Shown: piece after piece, positions 18,601 through 27,181 of the stretch
Numbering within the stretch: the first letter of the stretch is position 1
How the letters are laid out: each line of letters opens with the position of its first letter
The notes under the pieces: generated by a model
Databases searched by the model: none
What the model saw: the letters and a program-made list of their open reading frames with translations, nothing else
Told to the model about the DNA's origin: nothing
Program-made: the position numbers and the translations under genes
Assembly: GCA_003646025.1 (NCBI GenBank)
Contig: QNDR01000015.1
Location: 1-32,894 of the forward strand
Length of the DNA: 32,894 bases
Direction: 5' to 3'
From: Candidatus Fermentibacterota bacterium
GTDB lineage: Bacteria > Fermentibacterota > Fermentibacteria > Fermentibacterales > JCC-6

Positions 18601-19036
18601 TCCCGGACAGGCATTTATCCCCGAGGAGTATATGCCGGACACCGCAGAGAGGGTTCACCTGTACAGATGGGTCTGGCGGGCAAAGACGCAGGATGATGTG
18701 AAACAGTGGCTTGAGTATGTGAAAGACAGGTTCGGAACAGTACCTCAGCCGGTGAGAGGCGTGGCCGACCGGGCCCGGGTGAACAGCCTGGCAATGAAGT
18801 CCGGTATCGAGGATGTTGTTCTCAGCTCCTCCATGGCAAGACTGGTGTTCCTGCCCGGTGCAGCTCCCAGGGTGCAGAAAGTCAGAGCGCTGGCAGGAGA
18901 ACACTGGAAAGTACAGACGGAAAAAACAGGGCGGACGGTGCTTTCCAGAAATTTCAGAGACGACCTGCCTGAGGAGAGAATGTTCGCGTTGCTCACTGTT
19001 TTGCGTATATTCGCCCGATACTTTGAGAATCCTTAA
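15659..19036 (+). CDS. mfd: Transcription-repair coupling factor Mfd
   Basis: 1125 aa; UvrB-like N-terminus, CarD-like RNAP-binding domain (YIVHEAYGIGQFLGLKRLTV), GDVGYGKTEVA, DEEQRFGVKQKE, LRGRVGRS; GTGA overlap with the upstream gene. Confidence 0.97.
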   Translation: MTRSVTDEFFWDSIFAPILDSLAEKPRTTVGGLGGASLSLAVVSAHRLAGPTIVVAPTVTAAESIRDDIKAVTGTDVLYFPAYETLPFQGEAAHQSVIADRIECLAGLHSARHDTLVVVPARSLLKRLPPVDSFRMLSVYRGMRLSPDSLESWLLSAGYIKESSVFEQGRWSRRGGIVDIGTYGNDNPYRIEFFGDEVESVRLFDQHSQRTINRVGTAVILPARELVLTAEEWNAAADRVPDEHPLEEYMYGASDFPGIEHHLPLFFNSFSTIFDYLAEIGTLILVEPLRLKQVIEETILARKAAFPGDLPFKFTDTYASWKEIETSIAGCGRVLEHTLVPSESVDFYLPTEPQTGFMGHRDEMFRQMRQWRDSGFRIAVACDTGAESNSFRELLPEDLLKSVEVPVLSISDGFVMRNSGSDIAFLCERRLLSTRRRPERVRKFRGGETLASWEELQPGNYIVHEAYGIGQFLGLKRLTVADGDVDCLELVYRDGDRLMIPLEQIGQVQKYLTPGGGNPVLDKIGGTAWLKRLARVKNRAQEIAGRLAILYAERAVRKRPPFPPPGRLSEAMEKSFPYEETPDQAAAINAVMKDFSKDTPMERLICGDVGYGKTEVALRAAFRAAEAGVQVAVLAPTTVLAEQHYNTFRDRLAEFPVKVDVLSRFQSRAEQKKTLTGMSQGDVSIVVGTHRLLQKDVRFNNLGLLIVDEEQRFGVKQKEYLREMKTTVDTLTLTATPIPRTLHMALSGFREISIISTPPRDRYPIQTEITTFNHDIIARAVARELERDGQIFFIHNRISTIEKIKSRLESFLDIDIIVGHGQMNSRQLEDVMHSFMAGKYQMLLSTSIIESGIDLPRVNTMFIDNAQNFGLAELYQLRGRVGRSHHRAYCYMITPGGLGRLKPEGRNRLEAIQRYTRLGSGWHIAMRDLELRGAGEFLGAGQSGQVESVGYSMFEELLAREVGMLKGEKGGLQRPQARIELPGQAFIPEEYMPDTAERVHLYRWVWRAKTQDDVKQWLEYVKDRFGTVPQPVRGVADRARVNSLAMKSGIEDVVLSSSMARLVFLPGAAPRVQKVRALAGEHWKVQTEKTGRTVLSRNFRDDLPEERMFALLTVLRIFARYFENP

Positions 19037-19068
19037 TACTGGTTTTAGAGCAAACTGAGGTGGAATTT

Positions 19069-20652
19069 ATGCGAACGCTTCTTTATACCGTTACAGCAGT
19101 TACGATACTTCTCGTATCGTCCTGCGGGAAGAGCGGAGAACTCGGTTCTGTAAATGGTTCTGCTGTAACCACAGACGAGTATCTTTCTGTTTTTAACAAT
19201 CTTCCGGCAGATCTGCAGGTTGAGGTTCTTGAGCCTGGCGGCAGAATGGAACTGATGACAAGAATTGTGATGAAGAAGTCACTTCTGGCCGCCTGGGAGG
19301 AGGATCCGTCGGTTTCCAACGGCTGGGAAGATCTTTACAGAGTTTCCTTGCTGGCAGACTCTGTGTTCAACCGTATTGGAATGCAGTTTGATTCCCGTGC
19401 ATACACAGATTCCATTGCCGCATGTGGCTACTCCGGTTTTTCTCTGCAGGTTGTTCTTGTTGATGATTCAGCTGGAGCAAATGAAATAGCAGATCAGTGG
19501 AATTCCGGAAATTTTGATATTTCGGCTCAGTCCATGGTTGCTCCCTGGAGTCTTGAAGACGGTTCAAGCTACAGAATATTCAGCGGTCCTGTTCAGCGCA
19601 TAACAAATACTTTCCTTCCTCTGCTGACCATGGAACATGGTGTTGCGCATGTAATTCCAATGTATGGAGAATGGTGTGTGGGGCTGCTTAATCTCACAGA
19701 GGGAGACTGGCTTCCAGATGAGAGGGCACCTGGTATGGGGCTTCTTGCCGCTGTTGCCTCGGCAACACCACACGTGGTGTTATCCCGGGGAATTTCGTCG
19801 CTGACTGAGAACTGCACCTTAAGTGAAAACAGACTGGTACCCTCGGGAGCCGGAACACAGGAACCTGTGGTTCTGCTGGAGGGGGATACACTTACAGTGG
19901 CAGATATTCTGGATGTAATGTCCATGGCTGACCCTGCGAATTTTCCAGGAGAGGTTTCTGCGGAAATAGCAATGTTCTCACCTCCGGAACTATTTGCAGC
20001 ACCAGAGGTTACCCTGTGGTTTTACGTAGAATCACTTGCACAGAGATACAGCCTTGCGGAGCTTGCGGAACAGCAGGGCATCGTTCTTCCGGAGAATGCG
20101 CTTGATTTTGCCAGAGCCGAGAGTGTGGTAAGAGCAAGGGTTCTTGAAAGCAGCATTCCAGACAGTGCCGGGGTTATTGAGTGGTTCGAAGACAACACGG
20201 ACCTTTTCCTTGTACCGGAAAGGCGGAGTGTTCTTTTGGGCTACACAGATAGCACTGCCACAACCAGTTACGGATCTGTCTCAAGTTTCGACGATCTACC
20301 GGACTGCCAGACTGTTGTTGATAGAAGTGGCGTGATGGTTCCCACTCCTCCGCAGGTTGAACAGGCTTTTGGAGAGCTTCTGGGTCCTGAAATCTTTGCT
20401 GCGGATACCGGCGTTTTTACCGGCCCTGTTGACCTTGACGGGGAACTTGCAGGCTGGTTTGAGGTAGTTGAAATTGTTCCTCCGGAAACCGCGAGTCTGG
20501 AGGATGTGTATTCACAGGCCGAGTTGATGGCGGCATCCACGCTTTTTTCTTCCGGGTTTGACAGCTTGATGGAAGAGCTTTACGCAAGGTACTCTGTAAC
20601 TGTTGATACCTCTGCTGTGGAGGATATTGATCTCTGGGGCAGCACAAGGTAA
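19069..20652 (+). CDS. SurA/PpiC-like lipoprotein, parvulin domain not recognisable or strongly diverged
   Basis: Lipobox LVSSC; LGSVNGSAVTTDEYLSVFNNLP resembles the SurA N-terminal domain; internal VIEWFEDNTDLFLVPERRSVLLGY resembles the pre-parvulin region. Alternative GTG start at 19060. Confidence 0.65.
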   Translation: MRTLLYTVTAVTILLVSSCGKSGELGSVNGSAVTTDEYLSVFNNLPADLQVEVLEPGGRMELMTRIVMKKSLLAAWEEDPSVSNGWEDLYRVSLLADSVFNRIGMQFDSRAYTDSIAACGYSGFSLQVVLVDDSAGANEIADQWNSGNFDISAQSMVAPWSLEDGSSYRIFSGPVQRITNTFLPLLTMEHGVAHVIPMYGEWCVGLLNLTEGDWLPDERAPGMGLLAAVASATPHVVLSRGISSLTENCTLSENRLVPSGAGTQEPVVLLEGDTLTVADILDVMSMADPANFPGEVSAEIAMFSPPELFAAPEVTLWFYVESLAQRYSLAELAEQQGIVLPENALDFARAESVVRARVLESSIPDSAGVIEWFEDNTDLFLVPERRSVLLGYTDSTATTSYGSVSSFDDLPDCQTVVDRSGVMVPTPPQVEQAFGELLGPEIFAADTGVFTGPVDLDGELAGWFEVVEIVPPETASLEDVYSQAELMAASTLFSSGFDSLMEELYARYSVTVDTSAVEDIDLWGSTR

Positions 20653-20668
20653 ACGGAAGGAAATCGAC

Positions 20669-21481
20669 ATGAAAAAGCTGATATTTGTGATGTCCCTCGC
20701 TGCTCTCTGTGGAACCGCCTCAGGCGATGTACTTGCCTCTGTGGATTCAAGAGAGCTTTCATGGGAAGACCTGGTCGGGATTGTGGGAGGTGCTGAAGAA
20801 GTCGCCCGTCTCGGTATTACTTCGGAAGACGGCGCTGCCGAAATTCTTGAATCGTGGGTTAGGGAGCAGCTTATTCTCGAGGCGGCGGAGGAAAGCAATA
20901 TTGCTGCAAGGCCTGATGTGGCCGCGGTTATCGAACAGACGGTGAATCAGATACTTCTTGAAGCTTACGTCAGTGATATTCTAGACAACGTTGAAGTCTC
21001 AAGGCTTGAGGTTGAAAATTACCTCGATGTCTGGGGTGAAACCTACACAATGCAGTACAATATCCGGCACATTCTTCTACCTGACGAAACACTTGCTTCC
21101 TCAGTGCTTTCCAGACTGAACTCTGGTGAAGATTTTGCCTCTCTTGCAACACAGTTCTCCGTGGGACCAAGTGCACCTTCCGGTGGCAATCTTGGCTGGA
21201 TGTCCCGGGGTATGGCCTCTCCGGATTTCATGGAGGCTGTGTGTCAGCTTTCCACCGGAGAAATTTCTTCCGTTGTAAAAACGCCTATGGGATATCACAT
21301 TATCCAGCTTCTGGAGAAAGCTCCTCTTACAACTCAGCTCACTGAAGAACAGACAATCGAACTTGCAACTTCCGAGCTGATTTCAGCCAGACAGGAAGTG
21401 CTTCTGGTTGAAATGCTGGACAGTCTTCGGGGGACTCACACCGTCAATGTGTGGCCCGACAGACTGTTGAATCACATATAA
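20669..21481 (+). CDS. PpiC-type (parvulin) peptidyl-prolyl cis-trans isomerase, secreted
   Basis: Signal peptide; YNIRHILLPDETLASSVLSRLNSGEDFASLATQFSVGPSAPSGGNLGWMSRGMASPDFMEAVCQLSTGEISSVVKTPMGYHIIQL. Confidence 0.92.
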   Translation: MKKLIFVMSLAALCGTASGDVLASVDSRELSWEDLVGIVGGAEEVARLGITSEDGAAEILESWVREQLILEAAEESNIAARPDVAAVIEQTVNQILLEAYVSDILDNVEVSRLEVENYLDVWGETYTMQYNIRHILLPDETLASSVLSRLNSGEDFASLATQFSVGPSAPSGGNLGWMSRGMASPDFMEAVCQLSTGEISSVVKTPMGYHIIQLLEKAPLTTQLTEEQTIELATSELISARQEVLLVEMLDSLRGTHTVNVWPDRLLNHI

Positions 21482-21497
21482 AGGAACGGGGATTTCT

Positions 21498-22307
21498 ATG
21501 GGAAAATCGGTGCCTCTGTGGATTTTCACAGTGGTTGTTGCAGGAGCCACTCTTTTTGTACTGCTTTCATTTTCAGGAACGGCTGAAAACAATCAAGCTG
21601 TTTCCGAACCGGGAGACGCAGGGAGAGAAATTGCTGCTACCGTTGGCAGCCATCATCTGTATGCTTCAGATGTTGCTGCAACACGTGCGGGAGAGGATGC
21701 CGTTGACCTGTGGGTCCACGATCAGCTGCTAGCATGTGCAGCAGAAGAAGCCGGTCTTGAAAACCCGGCTATGAGCAGATTTGTACAGGAGAGAGCCAGG
21801 CAGCTTTACCTCCGCGATCTTATGCTGGAGCATGTAATCAGTTCTGTGGCGGCTCCTGATTCGGAGGAGGTACTCTCCTATATGCAGTCGAACCCTGAGC
21901 TTTTCCTTGTGGAGAGACACTACTTCCAGATAATTGCAGCGGACAGCTCAATTGCTGAATCTCTTCATGTCCGTCTCGGATGGGGTCAGAATTTTCAGAT
22001 TACCGCCCAGAACTCATCACTGGGGCAGAAAGCCGCCATTGGAGGCGATCTGGGGTTTATAGCAGGCGGCGAAATGCTTGTCCATGGGCTTCCCATGGAA
22101 GTAGCTCTTCTTGACGGTCTCAGCGAGGTTATTCCGTCAAACCTCGGGTATCATATTTTCAAGGTTTCTGAAACCCGTGAACTTACGGATTCCATCAGGG
22201 TGATCAGAAGTGCGGCAGAGGCTCTGTATAACGCAAGAATTGACGCTGCTGTTGACAGTGTACTCCGCGCTGCGGAAACCAGATTAACTGTGGAGGTGAA
22301 CAGGTGA
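21498..22307 (+). CDS. Parvulin-like foldase with diverged PPIase domain
   Basis: N-terminal TM; ERHYFQIIAADSSIAESLHVRLGWGQNFQITAQNSSLGQKAAIGGDLGFIAGGEM...VIPSNLGYHIFKVSE. Confidence 0.75.
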   Translation: MGKSVPLWIFTVVVAGATLFVLLSFSGTAENNQAVSEPGDAGREIAATVGSHHLYASDVAATRAGEDAVDLWVHDQLLACAAEEAGLENPAMSRFVQERARQLYLRDLMLEHVISSVAAPDSEEVLSYMQSNPELFLVERHYFQIIAADSSIAESLHVRLGWGQNFQITAQNSSLGQKAAIGGDLGFIAGGEMLVHGLPMEVALLDGLSEVIPSNLGYHIFKVSETRELTDSIRVIRSAAEALYNARIDAAVDSVLRAAETRLTVEVNR

Positions 22308-23560
22308 TAAACGCTGTAGTGTGCGCTGTTGTTGTTTTGGCCGCTCCGATAACTCTTGAGAGGGTTGTCGCCGTTGTCGGGTCGGAACCTGTTCTGCATT
22401 CTGATGTTGTTTCCCTCCTTGTTGAGACGGGAACCGGAGAGGAAGCAGCTTACGGAATAGATCCGTCAAGCCCCTCGTACCAGCTGGCAATGCAGCAGCT
22501 CATAGAAGAGAAGCTTCTTGTAGAGGCTGCCAGGCGGGAAGGAATATACCCGGGCAGGCAGGAAATTGAAGATGCTGTTGATCAGGCCATGGATGACGCA
22601 AGAAGCGGTTTCAGCTCCGAACAGGAGTTTATTAACTATCTTGCTTCCGCGGGGTTAACAGTTTCCTCACTTCGAGACAGCTATACCTCTATGATGGGAG
22701 ACAAGCTCGCCGGAGAAAACTATGTTCGTGAAAAGGCAGGAACGGCCATGCAGGCAATGCCTTCTGATCCCGTTGGCTATTTCAATGACAACCTGGAAGT
22801 CGTTCAGGAGGTTCTTGCTCCTGCAAATATCAGCTGGATCTATCTTCCCGTTCTACCTGGGAATACCTCAGAAGCAGAGACTTTTCTCTCACAGGTAAGA
22901 GCCAGCATAGAAGCAGGAGAGATTACATTTTCAGCAGCGGCTGCAGAGTACTCACAGGATGGTTCCGCCGCTTCTGGCGGAGACCTTGGATGGTTCGGTC
23001 GCGGTGATATGACCGCTGTATTCGAGAAAATGGCATACTCTCTTGAGCCAGGCGAGATCGGTGGTCCGTTTCTAACACCGTTCGGGGTTCATCTCATCAA
23101 GCTTACAGACAAGAATGAAGATCAGGTCAGAGCCAGCCACATAATCATTGTTTCCGATCTGCGGCAGGAAGATCTGGATCGAACTGTCGCGCAGGCAGAA
23201 AGTATCATTGCAGAAGTCAATGAAGGTGCTGATTTCGTAGAAGAAGTTCGCAGATACAGTTTTGATCCCGATCCGGGCAATGCAGACGGCTTCCTTGGAA
23301 CTGTTAATACCGGAGTATGGGAAGGCGAAATGAGAAATTCTGTTTCCGGGCTGAATCCAGGTGAACTGTCTCAACCGGTTGTTGTGGAACAGGGTATGGC
23401 TGTTGCTGTTTTCAGAATGTGCGAAGATCAGACGGTGGACTGGAACGACTTTTCAGATGAAGAACTCAATTCCATGCTCCAGTCTGTATACTGGCAGAGT
23501 TACTATACATCCATGATTGAGTCGCTCAGGTCCGATATTCCAGTGGAGATAAATCTGTAA
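22304..23560 (+). CDS. SurA-like periplasmic chaperone/PPIase with two parvulin domains
   Basis: ERVVAVVGSEPVLHSDV SurA N-terminus; first parvulin EYSQDGSAASGGDLGWFGRGDM...GPFLTPFGVHLIKL; second VRASHIIIVSDL...FDPDPGNADGFLGTV; GTGA overlap with upstream. Confidence 0.88.
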   Translation: MINAVVCAVVVLAAPITLERVVAVVGSEPVLHSDVVSLLVETGTGEEAAYGIDPSSPSYQLAMQQLIEEKLLVEAARREGIYPGRQEIEDAVDQAMDDARSGFSSEQEFINYLASAGLTVSSLRDSYTSMMGDKLAGENYVREKAGTAMQAMPSDPVGYFNDNLEVVQEVLAPANISWIYLPVLPGNTSEAETFLSQVRASIEAGEITFSAAAAEYSQDGSAASGGDLGWFGRGDMTAVFEKMAYSLEPGEIGGPFLTPFGVHLIKLTDKNEDQVRASHIIIVSDLRQEDLDRTVAQAESIIAEVNEGADFVEEVRRYSFDPDPGNADGFLGTVNTGVWEGEMRNSVSGLNPGELSQPVVVEQGMAVAVFRMCEDQTVDWNDFSDEELNSMLQSVYWQSYYTSMIESLRSDIPVEINL

Positions 23561-23820
23561 TGAGAATTGACCTGTTTCTAAAGGTGTCAGGACTGCTTAA
23601 AACCAGATCAATTGCCTCCCGTGCCATCGGTTCAGGAGCAGTTAAACTGAATGGTGTCAGAGCAAAGGCATCGGCATCGGTTGAAGCTGGTTCAGTGATT
23701 GAACTGGTGATTCCAGATGGAACAGAGCTGACATTGAAAGTTCTGGTTGTTCCGGAAAACACTAATGTGTCCAGAAAAGACCGCAAATCACTCTACAGCG
23801 TTCTGAGCAGAGAGGAATGA
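23560..23820 (+). CDS. S4-domain RNA-binding protein (RqcP/Hsp15-like)
   Basis: MRIDLFLKVSGLLKTRSIASRAIGSGAVKLNGVRAKASASVEAGSVIEL, 86 aa. Confidence 0.88.
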   Translation: MRIDLFLKVSGLLKTRSIASRAIGSGAVKLNGVRAKASASVEAGSVIELVIPDGTELTLKVLVVPENTNVSRKDRKSLYSVLSREE

Positions 23821-24509
23821 ATTTGCTTGTAACCATGAACTCTGTCAGGTTGAGTTACGGCAGATGGCCGGCTCTGGACAATGTGGAGATGGAAATTAGA
23901 CAGGGTGAATTCCTGGTTATTTCAGGTCCCAGCGGAGCGGGGAAGACTACACTGCTCAGGCTTATATGGATGGGTGAGCGTCCGGATTCCGGATTTGTGG
24001 AAGTAAGCGGTTTCAGATCAGACAGAATACGGAAGAGGGAACTTCCCCAGTTAAGACGAAAGATTGGTATTGTCTTTCAGGATTTCAGACTTCTCGACAG
24101 CAGAACAGTGTTCGACAATGTAGCTTTGCCTCTTCAGGTTACAGGAACAGGCAACCGGACCGTTCAGAAGAGGGTAATCTCCCTGCTTGCCAGGATGGGG
24201 CTCAGCCACAGAAGAAATGCTTTTCCTCACGAACTAAGCGGTGGCGAGCAGCAGAGAGTAGCTATTGCCAGGGCCATGGTTGCTCACCCTGTGATACTTC
24301 TGGCAGACGAACCCACCGGAAACCTTGATCCTGAGGTTTCAAGAGAGGTTGTTGATCTTCTGCTTGAAATCAACAGAGGAGGTACCACCGTTGTAATGGC
24401 CACACACGATCCCAGGCAGGTTCCTGCGGGAAAAGGCAGATTCCTTTTTCTGGACAGAGGTGTTCTCCGCAGAGCAGACAGGTGGACAGAACTGGATGAG
24501 GAATCATGA
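23817..24509 (+). CDS. ftsE: Cell-division ABC transporter ATPase FtsE
   Basis: GPSGAGKTTLLRLIWMGERPDSG, RRKIGIVFQDFRLLDSRTVFDNVALPL, LSGGEQQRVAIARAM, LLADEPTGNLD; followed by ftsX. Confidence 0.94.
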   Translation: MNLLVTMNSVRLSYGRWPALDNVEMEIRQGEFLVISGPSGAGKTTLLRLIWMGERPDSGFVEVSGFRSDRIRKRELPQLRRKIGIVFQDFRLLDSRTVFDNVALPLQVTGTGNRTVQKRVISLLARMGLSHRRNAFPHELSGGEQQRVAIARAMVAHPVILLADEPTGNLDPEVSREVVDLLLEINRGGTTVVMATHDPRQVPAGKGRFLFLDRGVLRRADRWTELDEES

Positions 24510-25366
24510 GCCTGTTTCAGTCTTCATTACGGGAAATTTCACTGAACCTTCATTCAAAACCAGGTGCCCGTCTTGTCACGCTTCTGATGGTTGCCCTGGC
24601 GTTCATAGTTTTTAACACCTTTCTGATCATCTCCTGGAATCTTCAGGGGCTGATGAACCGTGAAGAAAACACGGTTGGTATGGAGGTGTTTCTTCAGAGG
24701 GATCTTTCACAGGCCCAGGGCAGGGTTATCGGTGACAATATCAGCAGTATCCCCGATGTGCAGTCAGTCTACTTTGTTTCGCCTGAGGAGGCGGAGGCTC
24801 TGTTCAGGGCGGAGCTTCCGGAGAGGTCAGATCTTCTTGATGTTATGGGTAGTGATTTCAGACTGCCGGCATCGCTTCAGATCGTGTTTGAAGATGAGGC
24901 CATGACACAGAGAAGGCTCTCGGAGCTGGCCAGACAGATAGAAGCCCTTGCAGGCGTAGACGAGGCCGTTTACGGTGAGGACTATCTGCCCGGACTGTTG
25001 AAAACTGTTACAACAATAAGACGGCTTGTTATTCTGCTGGGTATTGTTCTTGTTTCCAGCATCTCTATGGTGGTGTTTTACACCGTAAGGCTGTCTGTTG
25101 TGCGCAGATCGCTCACCGTTGACATAATGAAAACTGTGGGAGCTCCTGGATGGTTTGTAAGAATCCCGTTTGTGGTAGAGGGTATATTCATGGGTGTAGC
25201 AGGCTCTGCAGGGGGTTTATTGCTGGCAGCGATTCTGTCTAAAGTGCTGTCAGGCGCAGTTGCCCACCGGTTTATGCCTGTTTCGTGGATGACTATGGTA
25301 ATACTACTCGGCGCGGTTACCGGAACTGTCGGTGCCCTCGCCGGTTCATACGAGAAGGAAAGGTAA
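24506..25366 (+). CDS. ftsX: Cell-division protein FtsX
   Basis: N-terminal TM, ECD with VYFVSPEEAEALFRAELPERSDLLD, C-terminal FtsX permease domain; ATGA overlap with ftsE. Confidence 0.92.
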   Translation: MSLFQSSLREISLNLHSKPGARLVTLLMVALAFIVFNTFLIISWNLQGLMNREENTVGMEVFLQRDLSQAQGRVIGDNISSIPDVQSVYFVSPEEAEALFRAELPERSDLLDVMGSDFRLPASLQIVFEDEAMTQRRLSELARQIEALAGVDEAVYGEDYLPGLLKTVTTIRRLVILLGIVLVSSISMVVFYTVRLSVVRRSLTVDIMKTVGAPGWFVRIPFVVEGIFMGVAGSAGGLLLAAILSKVLSGAVAHRFMPVSWMTMVILLGAVTGTVGALAGSYEKER

Positions 25367-25368
25367 AA

Positions 25369-25749
25369 ATGAGAATCAGAAATTTCGTTGCAATACCGAT
25401 TGTTCTTGCAGCTTCAGCGCTTGCACAGGATGCTGCTGAAGCGGCACCAGCGGTTGATCCTGCAGGTTGTCTCGGTACCGGTGGAATAATGGGGCTTCTC
25501 CCTATTGTTGCTATGGTTGCCATCTTCTATTTCCTGATCATCAGACCCCAGCAGAAGCAGAGTAAGAAGCTGAAGGAAATGCGTGACGCAATGCAGAAGG
25601 GTGACAGCGTTGTTACCGGCGGTGGTATCCATGGTGTAATAACAAATCTGAAAGGTGATGTTGTTACAGTGCGTATTGCCGATTCTGTAAAGATCGATGT
25701 AGACAAATCTGCCCTTACCGTAATAGTGAAGGAAGTCTCTGCTCAATGA
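25369..25749 (+). CDS. yajC: Preprotein translocase subunit YajC
   Basis: LLPIVAMVAIFYFLIIRPQQKQSKKLKEMRDAMQKGDSVVTGGGIHGVI. Confidence 0.94.
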   Translation: MRIRNFVAIPIVLAASALAQDAAEAAPAVDPAGCLGTGGIMGLLPIVAMVAIFYFLIIRPQQKQSKKLKEMRDAMQKGDSVVTGGGIHGVITNLKGDVVTVRIADSVKIDVDKSALTVIVKEVSAQ

Positions 25750-26273
25750 CAAGCCGTATGAGTTCTGTAAGAATTATCGGTGATCCTGTTCTAAGGAAGA
25801 AGAGCATTCCCCTTGTTTTTCCCGAAAATGTACACTACATCAATACTCTGGTCAAAGCCATGCAGAATACTCTTGAAGTTGCTGAGGGGCTTGGTCTCGC
25901 AGCACCGCAGGTCGGCGAATCAGTAAGGTTGTTTATTGCTGTGCCAAACTATCTTGAGGAACTTAAGGGGCATGTGGTATTTATCAATCCGGAGATACAG
26001 CCGTACGGTGAAATGGAGAAGAGGGAAGAGGGTTGCCTCAGTATTCCAGGTATATACGAAGTGCTTTCGAGGCATTCGCAGGTAAAGATAACAGCCAGTG
26101 ATACACTGGGTAACAAGTTCACGCTTGATGTGAGTGGACTGGCAGCCAGGCTGGTGCTTCACGAAGTTGATCACCTGGATGGAATCCTCTTTGTTGACAG
26201 ACTCAGCCCCATAAAGAAGAAACTTCTGAGAGGAAAAATAAAGAGATTGAAAGAGGACCGGAGCGTGTATTGA
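25746..26273 (+). CDS. def: Peptide deformylase
   Basis: GLGLAAPQVG, EGCLSIPGIY, HEVDHLDGILFVDRL: all three metal/active-site motifs. Confidence 0.96.
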   Translation: MTSRMSSVRIIGDPVLRKKSIPLVFPENVHYINTLVKAMQNTLEVAEGLGLAAPQVGESVRLFIAVPNYLEELKGHVVFINPEIQPYGEMEKREEGCLSIPGIYEVLSRHSQVKITASDTLGNKFTLDVSGLAARLVLHEVDHLDGILFVDRLSPIKKKLLRGKIKRLKEDRSVY

Positions 26274-27181
26274 AAGTAGTCTTTCTGGGCACATCATCGT
26301 TTGCTCTGCCTGCACTCAAGGTACTTCACGATTCAAACAGTGTCGGGCTGGTTGTTTCCCGTCCGGACAGACCGTCCGGGCGGGGAAGAAAAATAAACAG
26401 ACCTCCAGTTGCGGTTCTCGCGGATCAGCTGGGTATCCCTCTGCTTCAGCCTGAAAAACTCAGACAGATAAGGGATGCTGTTTCAGAGTTTTCACCTGAT
26501 GTTATGGTGAGTGCCTCTTACGGAGGATGGCTTCCTGAATGGTTTTTATCCATGGCTCCTCTGGGCGTGGTGAACATCCATCCATCTCTTCTTCCCGCAC
26601 ACAGAGGTGCTGCGCCTGTGATCAGAACGGTTCTTCAAGGTGATACAGAAACCGGTGTCTGCTTTATGGTCACAGACAAAGGATGGGACACCGGGGATAT
26701 TCTTCAGACAATTCGTTACAGCCTTGATGGTACAGAAACTGCCGGAGAGCTGGAGGTAAAACTTGCAGATCTTGCAGCAAAGGCTCTTCCCGGGGTTCTC
26801 AAAGATTATGCTTCAGGAGAAATCAGGCCTGTACCGCAATCTGGCATGGAAAGCTATGCCGAAAAGGTTACCTCTGAAGAGGCTGTGATTTCCTGGTCAT
26901 TATCGTCTGAGGAAATCGTGCGTGCTGTTCTTGCGTTCAACCCTGTTCCTGGAGCAAGAACCATGTTCCACTCAAAAGTTCTGAAGATCTACAGGGCAGA
27001 AGTTTCCAGTTTTTCCGGTCCTCCGGGAGTGATTCTGGAAACTTCTCCGCTTGTTGCCGGTTGTGGAAAAGGTTCTGTCAGACTTACAGAGGTGCAGCCT
27101 CAGGGCAAGCGGGTAATGAGTGCAGAAGACTATGTGAGAGGTTACAGAATACAGAGGGGAGCCGTTCTCGGTGAAGGATAA
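26270..27181 (+). CDS. fmt: Methionyl-tRNA formyltransferase
   Basis: VVFLGTSSFALPALKVL, RPDRPSGRGRKI, NIHPSLLPAHRGAAPVIRTVLQGDTETGV; TTGA overlap with def. Confidence 0.95.
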   Translation: MKVVFLGTSSFALPALKVLHDSNSVGLVVSRPDRPSGRGRKINRPPVAVLADQLGIPLLQPEKLRQIRDAVSEFSPDVMVSASYGGWLPEWFLSMAPLGVVNIHPSLLPAHRGAAPVIRTVLQGDTETGVCFMVTDKGWDTGDILQTIRYSLDGTETAGELEVKLADLAAKALPGVLKDYASGEIRPVPQSGMESYAEKVTSEEAVISWSLSSEEIVRAVLAFNPVPGARTMFHSKVLKIYRAEVSSFSGPPGVILETSPLVAGCGKGSVRLTEVQPQGKRVMSAEDYVRGYRIQRGAVLGEG

